Of a DNA stretch of 64,000 nucleotides, positions 1-11,248 are shown in pieces. The stretch comes from Urechis unicinctus (Eukaryota > Annelida > Polychaeta > Xenopneusta > Urechidae). The notes under the pieces are model-generated. The model did no database searches. It was given only the letters and a program-made list of their open reading frames with translations, and had not been told where the DNA came from. The stretch lies in contig CM067357.1 of assembly GCA_034190875.2 (NCBI GenBank), positions 1,554,579 to 1,618,578 of the forward strand, read 5' to 3'. Positions within the stretch are counted from its first letter, which is position 1. The number at the start of each line of letters is the position of its first letter. A program made the translations under genes and the position numbers.

Positions 1-400
1 AAAGTTACGTGCTAAGAACTAATGAACGCTGTATTATAATCGTAGCACTGCTCTGAGACTTGATATCCGGAGGGAAATTGGGATCTGAGTGCAGACAACA
101 CCACGATATGTAAATAGCCCTTCCCAGAGACTTTATATCCGGTGGGAAATTGAGATCTGGAACAGGGCAACATTGCAATATCATCATGGGAACTGTAAAT
201 TGAGACTACCCCAAATATTGAGGTATGTGTACTGCTCTGAGACTTGATATCCGGAGGGAAATTGGGATCTGAGTGCAGACAACACCACGATATGTTAATA
301 GCCCTTCCCAGAGACTTTATATCCGGAGGGAAATTGAGATCTGGAACAGGGCAACATTGCAATATCATCATAGGAACTGTAAATTGGGACTACCCCAAAT
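1..400. repeat. Tandem repeat, about 184-bp unit (two copies)
   Basis: Two units are visible. Each carries two near-identical submotifs around CAATTTCCCTCCGGATAT (read on the minus strand), next to a stretch with GTTGCCCTGTTCCAG. The same array occurs at 8880-9230 and 24480-24840, so it belongs to the Helentron 3' region. Confidence 0.75.
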
Positions 401-2064
401 ATTGAGGTATGTGTACCTGGTCAATTAACATTTATGATAGTACGTACGTGGTATTGATGTGTATTAAGCTGTATAATTGTAGTAGTTGAATTAGGAGAAC
501 ATAGATAACTGAAACATGGATGTCATGAAATTAATAACACCATGATTGTAGCCTTGATTGCGTGTATATTAATTCTATGTGGTGTATTATGATCATTAAG
601 ATATTATACCCATAAGGTACACCCTGTGTTCATCAGAAAGTTATGACCATAATATAACGTCTAAATATTTGTTGATATGTTGTGCTTTATGTGATATGTC
701 ACTGCAAATTGATAGCATATAAACATTTTCTTTAACCATACGTATTTCTTGTATCACCTATCTTAGTATATATCTGAAATGATTGAAATAAATTTAGCTA
801 TTCAATTACATTGTTTTTCTATGAATATATCATGGCTAATAAATTTATGCTGTGCAACAAATACCTGCATACCCCCATTAATTAGTCCAACTCACTACCG
901 CATCATAACGCTACATAGTATCATGCTCGCTGCAGTGGGTCTGAATAACCCTTGATAACCCAGAGTAAATATGTTGTTGATGACGACGGTTATGATGACG
1001 TTGATGATGTTGCCAATGATGATGGTGATATCATGACCAGTTTTAAATGCCAGGGTTGTATTCACAATGTAACTCACTCAACGGAGTAACGCGGACCGAG
1101 TTTGCACAGAGGAAAAAGTTATATAGTATCATGCTAGCTGCAGTGGGTCTGAATTACCCTTGATAACCCAGAGTAAATATGTTGTTGATGACGACAGTTA
1201 AGATGACGTTGATGATGTTGCCAATTATGATGGTTCAACATGACCAGTTTTAAATGCCGGGGTTGTATTCACAATGTAACTCACTCGACAGAGTAACGCG
1301 GACCGAGTTTGCAGAGAGGAAAAAGTTATAAATAGCGCGGACGCTGTCAAAGGCGAAGTTTCTTTGCGCCACAAATGGTTGGAATCGCCCAATTCAAGGG
1401 GTTTGGGTTGTTTTTCAAACGAAACTTGCTAGTAGACTATTGTATACAGACATGTTAAATAATATCAATTTAGCTGCCACTATCACTATGGATGTAAGTG
1501 TAAGCAATAACTTCAGTGATGTTCAAAGATTTCACAATTAAGCAGAGAGTTAACGCGCTCTATATCCTACATACATTTTGACAATCAAATGGACTGGTCC
1601 GGCTTCCCGCATGCAGCCGCGCAACATATCGGGGTGTTAATGAGGCTCTGGGCATCATTACCCCCTAACGATGGGTGTAGAAAAAAATGGAAAATTTAAA
1701 AAATTGCAACCTGTATCGCGGATCACAAAAAATGATATCTGATAGGAAAAAGTTATAAATAGCGCGGACGCTGTCAAAGGCGAAGTTTCTTTGCGCCACA
1801 AATGGTTGGAATCGCCCAATTCAAGGGGTTTGGGTTGTTTTCAAACGAAACTTGCTAGTAGACTATTGTATACAGACATGTTAAATAATATCAATTTAGC
1901 TGCCACTATCACTATGGATGTAAGTGTAAGCAATAACTTCAGTGATGTTCAAAGATTTCACAATTAAGCAGAGAGTTAACGCGCTCTATATCCTACATAC
2001 ATTTTGACAATCAAATGGACTGGTCCGGCTTCCCGCATGCAGCCGCGCAACATATCGGGGTGTT
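1..2064 (+). mobile_element. Helentron third copy, 3' non-coding end only (truncated by window edge)
   Basis: This is the reverse complement of the 3' non-coding region of Helentron copy 2 (23231-24870) and resembles that of copy 1 (7871-9250). The terminus, AACACCCCGATATG read on the minus strand, lies at 2051-2064. Because of a local duplication a second terminus lies at 1625-1638. By orientation, the coding part of this copy should lie on the plus strand to the left of base 1. No coding sequence is visible inside the window. Confidence 0.65.
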
Positions 2065-2169
2065 AATGAGGCTCTGGGCATCATTACCCCCTAACGATGG
2101 GTGTAGAAAAAAATGGAAAATTTAAAAAATTGCAACCTGTATCGCGGATCACAAAAAATGATATCTGAT
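1317..2169. repeat. 427-bp tandem duplication across the Helentron/flank junction
   Basis: Bases 1317-1743 repeat at 1744-2169 with one homopolymer difference (T5 versus T4). The breakpoints share AGG. The unit contains about 320 bp of Helentron end plus about 105 bp of flank, so the duplication arose after the insertion. It is absent from the opposite arm. Confidence 0.9.
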
Positions 2170-3813
2170 AGGCGTTCAACATATTCATGAAACTTTTGTT
2201 GCCATTTGGACCGATACCACTTTTTTTCGACCTTAGGCGCTTGGGAAAACCATTGGTTGGTTCGCCACATATGTCATTAGAAAAAGTTTGCAATTTGAAT
2301 GAGCTACTCGATGGAAAAGTTTGTAACGATCCGACCATTATTATCGATAACCAAGGGTGATAAAGAAGTATTGACTGGCATGGTTTCGTTTGCTGTGTGT
2401 TGCATCGATATGCATTTTTTTTTTTAAGAGGACATACATTTTTACAGTGAATTGGACTGGTCCGTATTGCTGCTTGCCGGCTTTACGCAAAGCGAGCTGG
2501 CAGCAGCGGCGACCTTTGTGAAACTATCAACCTTAAACATTCATTCAGAAGCCAAACAACATTAAGCAATAAAAAATCCGTATCAACCTATAATTAACAA
2601 AATTACTATGGATATATCAATCATGTTGAGCGTTTAGATGTTGTTGGCACCTGTTATACTTATGATATATATATGACAATACAGATCAATGTGCAAGGCC
2701 GCGTGGCGTAGCGACATTGTTTTAGACTTCCATGCCAGAGGCCGGTGTTCAAATCCAGTACACGGACATAATTTTTTTTCCGAATTTTCGTGCCACAACA
2801 ATTATTTCATCTAATTTCAATAGAACACGATTCGTGCTGTCGATGACAACAGCTGAGCAGTTTTTTATGACTATAGAACTGATATTTACGATTTTATTAG
2901 CAATCGAAAATTTGACGAAAATTGACTGAGTGAAATTTGTTTTTTCAACTCAACGCGCTTTGAAAACGACGAATATTTTGATAGCATATGTCAAATCCAA
3001 AGTTTGGCAATTGTTTCAGCTTTCAGAAAATGTTAATTTTGTTACGATCGGACGATAATTAGTGAATTTATTGCGAAATAAGTAAGTTGAGAGATTTTGG
3101 TTACCAGAAATTTTCGACCTGCTACAATTTTTTTAACAATGCATTATTTACAACTAAGTATATTTAGAAAAAGTTTACAATTACATTACACTTTCAGAAT
3201 ATCTAAACTGTTTAAAAATGGAACTCTAAAGTATGGACATATTGAGCATTGAACTTGTGTCATTTTTTGAAAACTTTGATGCTTTCGTGACCGGAAGTGA
3301 CGTCATCGACATTCATGATATTTTAGGATACGTCTTGGTATGTTGCTGAGAACATGTGAACCAAATTTTATTACCATCGGACATGTATTGACGGTTTTAT
3401 AGGCGCTCAAAATATTCATGAAACTTTTGTTGCCATTTGGACCGATACCACTTTTTTTCGACCTTAGACGCTTGGGAAAACCATTGGTTGGATCGCCGTA
3501 TATGTATTTAGAAAAAGTTTGCAATTTGAATGAGCTACACGATGGTGTAAAGTTTGTAACGATCGGACCATTACTAACGGAGTTATTCGAGGTACTAGAT
3601 TTTCACTTATTCAATGACCCTGACCTTAGTTTTGGGTCAAGGTCAAAACAAAACCTCTCGGTTCTGCGCATCATTGACGCCTAGCGATGGGCGAAGAAAA
3701 AATTGGAAAATTTCAAAAATTGCGACCTGTATCGCGAAACAAAAAAAGTGTTACATACATCCAAACATCCAAACATCCAAACTAACAAACTTACAAACCG
3801 GGCCGATCGCCAT
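2065..3813. repeat. Nested repeat module block
   Basis: This block is non-coding repeat DNA that recurs in both orientations through the window. Short open frames here (such as the one reading MKLLLPFGPIPL) appear wherever the module appears and are translations of repeat DNA. It holds a tRNA-like segment at 2698-2767 and a CRE/ETS-like site at 3291-3306. Confidence 0.75.
2698..2767 (+). repeat. tRNA-like segment with Pol III A and B boxes
   Basis: Box A-like TGGCGTAGCGA is at 2704-2714 and box B-like GGTGTTCAAATCC at 2744-2756, at tRNA spacing. The ends pair partly as an acceptor stem. I cannot fold a standard anticodon arm, so I call it tRNA-derived, as in a SINE head, and not a working tRNA gene. 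It always sits in the same larger repeat. Confidence 0.6.
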
Positions 3814-3840
3814 AACTTGGCGTTATGACAACGCCAAGTT
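3814..3840 (-). repeat. AACTTGGC hairpin, loop ATGAC
   Basis: The 11-bp perfect stem pairs AACTTGGCGTT (3814-3824) with AACGCCAAGTT (3830-3840). The GGCGATCGGCCCGG motif lies on its left, so the module reads to the left. It marks the inner end of the large inverted repeat. Confidence 0.9.
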
Positions 3841-3842
3841 AA

Positions 3843-5229
3843 CGAGATGCCCATGAGAACATGGGTGAACTTGGCTAACAGTGTCGGAAACTTTTGAAAA
3901 TTTCAATATTGACCCAAAATTGACCAAGTTACTCAAGATTTATTGATAAACTATGATTCAGAGGCTGACACAAGGAGAATCATATTTTCATATTTAATAG
4001 TACCGCGGCCTGCCGTACTTGCCGCACCACGCGCATCCCGAGCCGAGAGCAGATTCCTTTGTTCAGCGCGAGAGGCAGGCGTAAACAAGCCAGCGCCGAG
4101 CCATCAGAAATGACACCCACTGTACTTCAAACTTACTTTATGAGGGAACTGTCATATATTTTGAGCAGAAAATTTTACACATATGTTCAGAATTGAATGG
4201 GCTTCCTTCGAGCGCAGACAAATTCACGATACGACCATTCACGACGGACGAACGACGCTATAACTTCAGAGTCGAGTACCGTTTTTGCTTTGATTCCTTC
4301 GAAACCGGAAGTGACGTAACCGATATCAATAAATTTTGCGGATTTGATTCGCGCTGTTCATATCAACATCTGATTTAATTTTTATCACCATTGAACTGAT
4401 ATTTACGATTTTATTAGCAATCGAAAATTTGACGAAAATTTACTGAGTGAAATTTGTTTTTTCAACTCAACGCGCTTTGAAAACGATAAATATATTGATT
4501 GCATATGTCAATTATGAAAGTTTGGTAATTCCATCAGCTTTCAGAAAATGTAAATTTTGTTACGATCGGACCATAATTAATGAATCTATTGCGAAATTGA
4601 AAAGTTTAGAGATTTTGGCTACCAGAAATTTTCGACCTGCTACGATTTTTTTTATGATGCATTATTTACAACTAAGTATATTTAGAAAAAGTTTACAATT
4701 ACATTACACTTTCAGAATATGTTGACTGTATTGAAATTTAATTGTAAAGCATGGACATATTGAGCATTGAACTTGTGTCATTTTTTATAAACTTTGATGC
4801 TTTCGTGACCGGAAGTGACGTCATCGACATTCATGAAATCTATGGATCCGACTCAAGCTGTCATGGAGCACATGTGACCCAATTTTTATCATTATCGGAC
4901 ATGTATTGACGGTTTTATAGGCGCTCAAAATATTCATGAAACTTATGTTGTCATTCTGACCGATACCACGATTTTTCGACCTTAGGCGCTTGGAAAAGCC
5001 GTTGGTTAAATGGCCCCATATTCATATGAAAAGTTTGCAATTAGAATGAGCTACACGATGATGTAAATTATGTAACGATCCGACCATTATTAACGGAGTT
5101 ATTTGAGATACTAGTTTTTCACTTATTCGATGACCTTGACCTTAGTTTTAGGTCAAGGTCAAAACAAAACCTCTCGGTTCTGCGCATCAATCACGCCTAA
5201 CGATTGAAGAAGAAAAAAATGGAAAATTT
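3843..5229. repeat. Repeat module block; 3870-4640 is repeated at 63239-64000
   Basis: The segment from AACAGTGTCGGAAAC onward recurs at a constant offset of 59379 bases at the right edge of the window, and inverted at 53500-54400. It contains a GC-rich island (about 4005-4110) with the core GATTCCTTTGTTC at 4052-4064. It also holds a degenerate CRE/ETS-like site near 4312 and an exact one at 4809-4823. No gene is recognisable. Confidence 0.75.
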
Positions 5230-5309
5230 CAAAAATTGCGACCTGTATCGCGAAACAAAAAAATGTTTACAAACATCCAAACAAACATACATACCGGGCC
5301 GATCGCCAT

Positions 5310-5327
5310 AACTTGGCGAGCCAAGTT
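5310..5327 (-). repeat. AACTTGGC hairpin, tip GA
   Basis: The 8-bp stem AACTTGGC/GCCAAGTT has only two bases at the tip. A degraded second copy with GGCGT/ACGCC arms follows at 5333-5350. Confidence 0.8.
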
Positions 5328-5438
5328 GACTAGGCGTTATGATTACGCCAAGTTAAAAAATGTTAACAAACATCCATACATACATACATACATACATACA
5401 TACATACATACATACTTACAAACCGGGCCGATCGCCAT

Positions 5439-5459
5439 AACTTGGCTTCGAGCCAAGTT
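5439..5459 (-). repeat. AACTTGGC hairpin, tip T-TCG-A
   Basis: The 9-bp stem pairs AACTTGGCT with AGCCAAGTT. The ninth pair is T-A, where other copies have G-C. Confidence 0.85.
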
Positions 5460-5502
5460 AACAAGTTCACCCATGTCCTCATGGGCATCTCGTATGTTTG
5501 TC

Positions 5503-5520
5503 AACTTGGCTCGCCAAGTT
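5503..5520 (+). repeat. AACTTGGC hairpin, tip TC
   Basis: The 8-bp stem is followed on the right by ATGGCGATCGGCCCGG, so this module reads to the right. Confidence 0.8.
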
Positions 5521-5565
5521 ATGGCGATCGGCCCGGTATGTATGTTTGGATGTTTGGATGTTTTT

Positions 5566-5592
5566 AACTTGGCGTTTTCGGAACGCCAAGTT
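5566..5592 (+). repeat. AACTTGGC hairpin, loop TTCGG
   Basis: The 11-bp stem pairs AACTTGGCGTT with AACGCCAAGTT. The stem equals that at 3814-3840 but the loop differs. Confidence 0.85.
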
Positions 5593-5788
5593 ATGGCGAT
5601 CGGTCCGGTTTGTTAACTTGTATGTTTGTATGTATGTATGTATGTATGTATGTATGTATGTATGTATGTCCGGATGTTTGTAACACTTTTTTTGTTTCGC
5701 GATACAGGTCGCAATTTTTGAAATTTTTCAGATTTTTTTTTTTTAAATGGTTGGGACCAATGATGCGCAGAACCGAGAGGTTTTGTTT

Positions 5789-5819
5789 TGACCTTGACCT
5801 CATATTAAGGTCAAGGTCA
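5789..5819. promoter_or_regulatory. Palindrome of TGACCTTGA half-sites (nuclear-receptor-like)
   Basis: The 12-bp arms TGACCTTGACCT (5789-5800) and AGGTCAAGGTCA (5808-5819) enclose 7 bases. Each arm contains TCAAGGTCA on one strand, which is the consensus half-site of ERR and NR5A/FTZ-F1 receptors. Perfect or near-perfect copies lie at 19138-19168, 44238-44267, 45793-45823 and 49293-49323. In many other modules one arm is mutated to GGTCAGGGTCA. Function is not shown by the sequence. Confidence 0.45.
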
Positions 5820-6108
5820 CATTGTGAATTTTTCAATCCTTCATATCATCTTAACCTATGGTGTGATTTTTAAAAAGTTTACAGTTCCTTGTAGCCTGAT
5901 TTATTCGCCAACTTTCCATATCAAATATCATGAAAAAATATGCATATTTTCGCCCCGTAGCCCCCACTCGAAAATTTGTGGTAGTGTTTTACCACATTTT
6001 TCCATCGCTTATAACTTCAACAATATTCGATGGATGGTCATGAAAATTGGGTCGAATGTTCACAGAATCACTGGCTATCAGAAGATAAGTGTTTTTTTTT
6101 TATGTCGA

Positions 6109-6123
6109 TGACGTCACTTCCGG
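6109..6123 (+). promoter_or_regulatory. CRE/ETS-like composite site, TGACGTCACTTCCGG
   Basis: A palindromic CRE octamer (TGACGTCA) overlaps an ETS core (ACTTCCGG). Exact 15-base copies also start at 19478, 21987, 44563, 46134, 47781, 54938, 57543 and 59203 on the plus strand. They also lie at 3291, 4809 and 60998 (left coordinates) on the minus strand. The match to vertebrate consensus motifs is established knowledge; regulatory use here is only a possibility. Confidence 0.4.
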
Positions 6124-8879
6124 TTACGAGCAAAACAACGTTATTTAGCTGGGCAATCGAAAGTTATTGCGTCATTACTCCGTCGTTAATGGTCGTATCG
6201 TAAAAATGTTTGCACCTAAAGGTAGCCCATACACTTCCGAACTTGAAACTTCTTAATCTAATTGTTTATGTCTTATAGTTTTCTCACAAACTGAGCTTCA
6301 AGTTAAAAAGTGACCCCCAAATGCATTAACACCCCAATATGTTTAATAGTACTGGGTCGATTTTGAAAATTTAAACATGAATTTGAAGGTTACTTTTCGA
6401 GTAACATTTCGTACGCATTGTAATAGCACGAATTATGCGTAGTTTTCTCACGAATCGCCGGTAAAAGTTCGGAAAACAGCTAAAATTGGCAATTTTTTTT
6501 CGATCACTTGTAAAATCGACAATATTCGTTCGTGGGTCACAAAACGTGGGTAAAATGTTACCATGGAGAGCGTGTACCGTATGATGATTCTTTTGGGGAA
6601 GTCGCTGATGTCATTTCCGGTCACGAACGAGTGGAAGTTAAAAATCGACTAAAATCTGAAGTTATCGCGTCGTTGCTCTGTCGCGAATGGTCGTATTGTG
6701 AATTAGTTTGCTCGAGAAGGAAGCCCATTCAATTCTGAACAATGTGTATAATTTTCAGCTCTAAATACCCAACAGTTTTCTCACAAAGTAAGTTTGAAGT
6801 ACAATGGGTGTCAATTCTGCTGGCTCTTCACTGCAGCCGCCCTGTCGCGCAGAACAAAGGAATCCACAGCGGCCCAGCGCGCGGCTTGAGAGAGGCGGCT
6901 GGCTGCGGGAATCATGTCAAATCGCAGCGCCTCTCGCGCTACATGACATATACGGCAATCGCACCGACGGTTTTCCCAAGCGCCTAAGGTCGAAAAATGG
7001 CAACATAAGTTTCATGAATATTTTGAGCGCCTATAAAATCGTCAATACATGTCGGATTGTAATAAAAATTGGTTCACATGTTTTCCGCAGCATACCAAGA
7101 CGTATCCTAAAATATCATAAATGTCGATGACGTCACTTCCAGTTACAATAGCATCAAAGTTTTCAAAAAATGACACAAGTTCAATGCTCAATATGTCCAT
7201 ACTTTAGAGTTCCATTTTTAAACAGTTTAGATATTCTGAAAGTGTAATGTAACTGTAAACTTTTTCTAAATATACTTAGTTGTAAATAATGCATTGTTAA
7301 AAAAATTGTAGCCGGTCGAAAATTTCTGGTAACCAAAATCTCTCAACGTTTTAATTTCGCAATAAATTCACTAATTATCGTCCGATCGTAACAAAAGGGT
7401 CGGATCGTGAAAAACTTTACACCATCGTGTAGCTCATTCAAATTGCAAACTTTTTCTAAATACTTATACGGTGATCCAACCAATGGTTTTCCCAAGCGCC
7501 TAAGGTCGAAAAAACGTGGTATCGGTCCAAATGGCAACTAAAGTTTCATGAATATTTCGAACGCTTAGAAAACAGTCAATACATGTCCTATAGTAATAAA
7601 AATTGGTTTACATGTTCTCCGAGACAAACTAAGACGTATCCTTAAATATTGTGGATGTCAATGACGTCACTACCGGTCACGAAAGCCTTGCCTCAATCCT
7701 TGATATCATCTGATTTGCACCTTATGATTTTTCATTTCCCATGAATCTCTTTGCAATCATAATGATTTTCATGCCTCACAAGAGGCCGCCCAGTCGCGCA
7801 GAACAAAGGAATGCGCTGGGCCCGGATGGCAGCGAGAATCAGGTCAAGTCGCTGTGCCTCTCGCGCTACAAACACCCCGATATGATGCGCGGCTGCATGC
7901 GGGAAGCCGGACTAGTCCATTTGATTGTCAAAGTGTATGTAGGATATAGAGCGCGTTAACTCTCTGCTTAATTGTGAAATCTTTGAACATCACTGAAGTT
8001 ATTGCTTACACTTACATCCATAATGATAGTGGCAGCTAAATTGATATTATTTAACATGTCCGTACACAATAGTCTACTAGCAAGCTTCGTTTGAAAACAA
8101 CCCAAACCCCTTGAATTGGGCGATTCCAACCAGTTGTGGCGCAAAGAAACTTCGCCTTTGACAGCGTCCGCGCTATTTATAACTTTTTCCTCTCTGCAAA
8201 CTCGGTCCGCGTTACTCTGTTGAGTGAGTTACATTGTGAATACAAACCCGGCATTTAAAACTGGTCATGAGATCACCATCGTCATTGGCAACATCATCAA
8301 CGTCATCTTAACCGTCGTCATCAACAACATATTTACTCTGGGTTATCAAGGGTTATTCAGACCCACTGCAGCGAGCATGATACTATGTAGCGTTATGATG
8401 CGGTAGTGAGTTGGACTAATTAATGTGGGGGTATGCAGGTATTTTTTGCACAGCATTAATTTATTAGCCATGATATATTCATAGAAATGCTAAGATAGGT
8501 GATACAAGAAATACGTATGGTTAAAGAAAATGTTTATATGCTATCAATTTGCAGTGACATATCACATAAAGCTCAACATATCAACAAATATTTAGACGTT
8601 ATATTATGGTCATAACTTTCTGATGAGCACTGGGTGTACCCTATGGGTATAAAGTCTTAATGATGATAATACACCGCATAGAATTAATATACACGCAATC
8701 AAGGCTATAATCATGGTGTTATTAATTTCATGACATCCATGTTTCAGTTATCTATGTTCTCCTAATTCAAACTAATACAATTATACAGCTTAATTCACAT
8801 CAAATACCACGTACGTACTATCATAAATGTTAATTGACCAGGTACACATACCTCAATATTTGGGGTAGTCCCAATTTAC

Positions 8880-9230
8880 AGTTCCTATGATGATATTGCA
8901 ATGTTGCCCTGTTCCAGATCTCAATTTCCCTCCGGATATAAAGTCTCTGGGAAGGGCTATTAACATATCATGGTGTTGTCTGCACTCAGATCCCAATTTC
9001 CCTCCGGATATAAAGTCTTAGAGCAGTACACATACCTCAATATTTGGGGTAGTCTCAATTTACAATTCCTATGATGATATTGCAATGTTGCCCTGTTCCA
9101 GATCTCAATTTCCCACCGGATATTAAGTCTCTGGGAAGGGCTATTAACATATCGTGGTGTTGTCTGCACTCAGATCCCAATTTCCCTCCGGATATCAAGT
9201 CTCAGAGCTGTGCTACGAATATAATACAAC
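8880..9230. repeat. Tandem repeat, about 181-184-bp unit (two copies)
   Basis: Copies start near GATGATATTGCAATGTTGCC at 8888 and 9071. Each has internal subrepeats with CAATTTCCCTCCGGATAT. Confidence 0.75.
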
Positions 9231-9690
9231 GTTCATTAGTTCTTAGCACGTAACATTTCTAGGCAGAGCTAGGATTGTGAGGCTATGTTGTTTAGTCATA
9301 TGTGTCAATTACCCTCTGGGTACATAGTTTTAACAATCATAATACACTGCATTGCATTAACATACACTCAATCAAGGCTATCATTATGGTGCTAATTAAT
9401 TTCATGACATTCATCTTTCATTTAACTATGTTCGTCTACTACAAATGTAAAAAAAACTGTAAGCATATTATGTATATTGCTACTAATCACTATAAAAGTC
9501 CCATTTGCTATTCCACAACACATGTTACATAGAGAGAAAATGGGAAGTAGATATCCAAAAAACCAATTGTGGTATACATTTGTCATTTTTATAGTGTTTT
9601 TGTCAGGCTTATCGTAGACAGCAAGTATTTTTTTGACCGGATGCACAGCAGTATACGGTTAGAGAAGAACGCTTGACAACGTAATTTTTT

Positions 9691-10165
9691 CTTTTGCTGC
9701 GCTGATCTTTTTTTCTGTAGCAAAAACAAAGGGTCGCTTTTAATTAATCAATGTGAAATTGTGATACTAAAGAAAATCCTCACTGGTACAATGTCATAGA
9801 TTAACTTACCTTACTCATTGTTACGGTATCCGCATGACACCACCCCATCCCCTTAACTCCCCCTGTGGGTACAGGGGCAGGTCTCCGGTTTGCCATAGGT
9901 TGGGGGGCAACCTGTTATCCGTGGGTTGCACCTCGGTCGGTCCACTATTTTCTCTTTTGCAGCGCTGATCTTTTTTCTGTAGCAAAAACAAAGGGTCGCT
10001 TTTAATTAATCAATGTGAAATTATGAAACTAAAGAAAATCCTCATTGATACAAAGTCATAGATTAACTTACCTTAATCAGTGTTACGGTATCCGCATGAC
10101 ACCACCCCATCCCCTTATCTCCCCCTGTGGGTACAGGGGCAGGTCTCCGGTTTGCCATAGGTTGT
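9691..10165. repeat. 262-bp tandem duplication, second unit truncated
   Basis: The units begin at CTTTTGC near 9691 and 9953 and share GCGCTGATC, the CTGTAGCAAAAACAAAGGG segment and a hairpin-forming CCCCTGT stretch. The matching duplication in copy 2 is at 25565-26040. Confidence 0.8.
9860..9877. repeat. Hairpin CCCCTGT-GGGT-ACAGGGG
   Basis: A perfect 7-bp GC-rich stem with a 4-base loop. It repeats at 10122-10139, and in copy 2 at 25734-25751 with loop GGGC. The compact stem resembles the terminal hairpins of rolling-circle elements, but it lies inside the 3' region. Confidence 0.6.
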
Positions 10166-11224
10166 AGGGGTGGGGGGAGGGGGCAAAGTTACTTTACTAT
10201 AATAGGCATTATATTAGTATTGGTGTGTTATTAAACCCTTTACATACCTTACTTTGTATCTTTCGTATTATTTTGGTATCATACTGGTCTCATTAATTTT
10301 TTCCACTTAATATACTCTTGCATTATGTACATAGTATTATATTCTTTACCACAGGCAGAAATTATTCATTTATAATAGCTTCGGTATACGCATCGGACTG
10401 AAATTTTTTAAGATATTACGTTCCTTTGAACACAACACATTTATACTGTCTGACCGCTGTTGTAACATATTGTTTGTAGCAACTGCTCATTCAACATTAA
10501 CCATTCGAGCTTAGCAACGAGATTTACAGTACATCTTTGGCGGATTCAGGGGATATGAGTTGGATTGGGTACGACTTGGTCTGGAGTCGAGTTGACCCGT
10601 TGATGAGCTCCGATCATGGCCGGCTTATCAAAGATCGAATATATTTACTTTTTGCATGTCAGTTCACCGATCTATTGGAGTCAATTTGTCGATTCTTAAT
10701 GAGGCCACATCAGGTATGATAATTTTTTGCTGTTTATAATGGGTGGTTGGTCGTAATAATGTTCACTGACGGCACTGATGTTTCTTTGAAGCTGATTTTG
10801 TTATCATTATCGCCCATTGTTTTTGAGGGAAGGTGGGTGATCCCTGCTAGTGCTACAGTGAATGGTAGTTAGGTCTGGACTCTCGGCACCGGGCTAATAA
10901 AAAACTTTCACACCTATTGCATATATAACATAAATATAGTTATGTTATAATTGACCTATTAATTATTCAATGTCTATCATATAATTTAGATTCAAGCTAT
11001 TGTTGTTATGAATTCAAATAAATCTAATTTGAGTAAATTGTTATTTACACTCTTGAATAACCTATTGAACCATGATCCATTAATGATTCAATCGATTAAA
11101 TATATCATTTCAATCTCATTAACTACATTGAAAACATTTGATCTGAAATGACATCACCTTAGAGGTAATAAACACTGAGTCAATTAATCAGTCAATCGAT
11201 TAAATATATATCACTTCAATCTCA

Positions 11225-11230
11225 TTTATT
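11225..11230 (-). promoter_or_regulatory. Candidate polyadenylation signal AATAAA
   Basis: AATAAA on the minus strand, 19 bases past the stop codon at 11249. The homologous site in copy 2 (near 27740) reads ATTAAT instead, so only copy 1 keeps the canonical hexamer. In AT-rich DNA this can occur by chance. Confidence 0.25.
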
Positions 11231-11248
11231 ACATTGAAAACATTTGAT

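Larger units (their letters stand above)
1..3842. repeat. Left arm of large inverted repeat (partner 21451-24870)
   Basis: The sequence is nearly identical to the reverse complement of 21451-24870. The arm lengths differ by 422 bases, which is explained by a tandem duplication here. The inner boundary falls at an AACTTGGCG hairpin on both sides (3814-3840 and 21452-21478). The homology includes about 1.7 kb outside the Helentron end, so it is a segmental duplication rather than two independent insertions. Confidence 0.85.
5236..5690. repeat. Head-to-head hairpin cluster with CATA/TATG microsatellites
   Basis: Two module ends face each other. The left half carries hairpins at 5310-5327 and 5439-5459 with a (CATA)n run at about 5383-5415. 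The right half carries hairpins at 5503-5520 and 5566-5592 with a (TATG)n run at about 5625-5668. A further hairpin CCCATG-TCCT-CATGGG lies at 5470-5485. Open frames here only read the microsatellite. Confidence 0.8.
5691..7870. repeat. Repeat module block left of Helentron copy 1
   Basis: The order is: CGCGATACAGGTCGC segment; 12-bp TGACCTTGACCT palindrome (5789-5819); two diverged units of about 500 bp with CRE/ETS-like sites at 6109 and near 6610; a GC-rich island at 6830-6950; an inverted partial module with the attenuated site near 7129; and a second island at 7780-7865. Bases 7541-7870 match 43768-44019, with a 7-kb-scale rearrangement avoided only on one side. No gene is recognisable. 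Confidence 0.7.
7871..11248 (-). other. Helentron copy 1, 3' non-coding region
   Basis: It matches 23231-27739. It holds GATGAT/CATCAT-rich sequence (8220-8400), the 184-bp tandem array (8880-9230), a 262-bp tandem duplication (9691-10165) with two CCCCTGT hairpins, and AT-rich sequence up to the stop codon. Open frames in it are short and not conserved between copies. Confidence 0.7.

Noticed and set aside
895..1077. Small hydrophobic protein MSYIVNTTLAFK, repeated at 8224 and 23794, as a membrane peptide
   Set aside because: The hydrophobic look comes from CATCAT-rich DNA. It lies in the Helentron 3' non-coding region and no signal supports translation.
3418..3684. Recurring open frames such as MKLLLPFGPIPL and MQTFSKYIYGDPTNGF as a conserved gene family
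   Set aside because: They occur on opposite strands of the same repeat DNA, lengths change with small indels, and no known domain is visible. They are translations of repeats.
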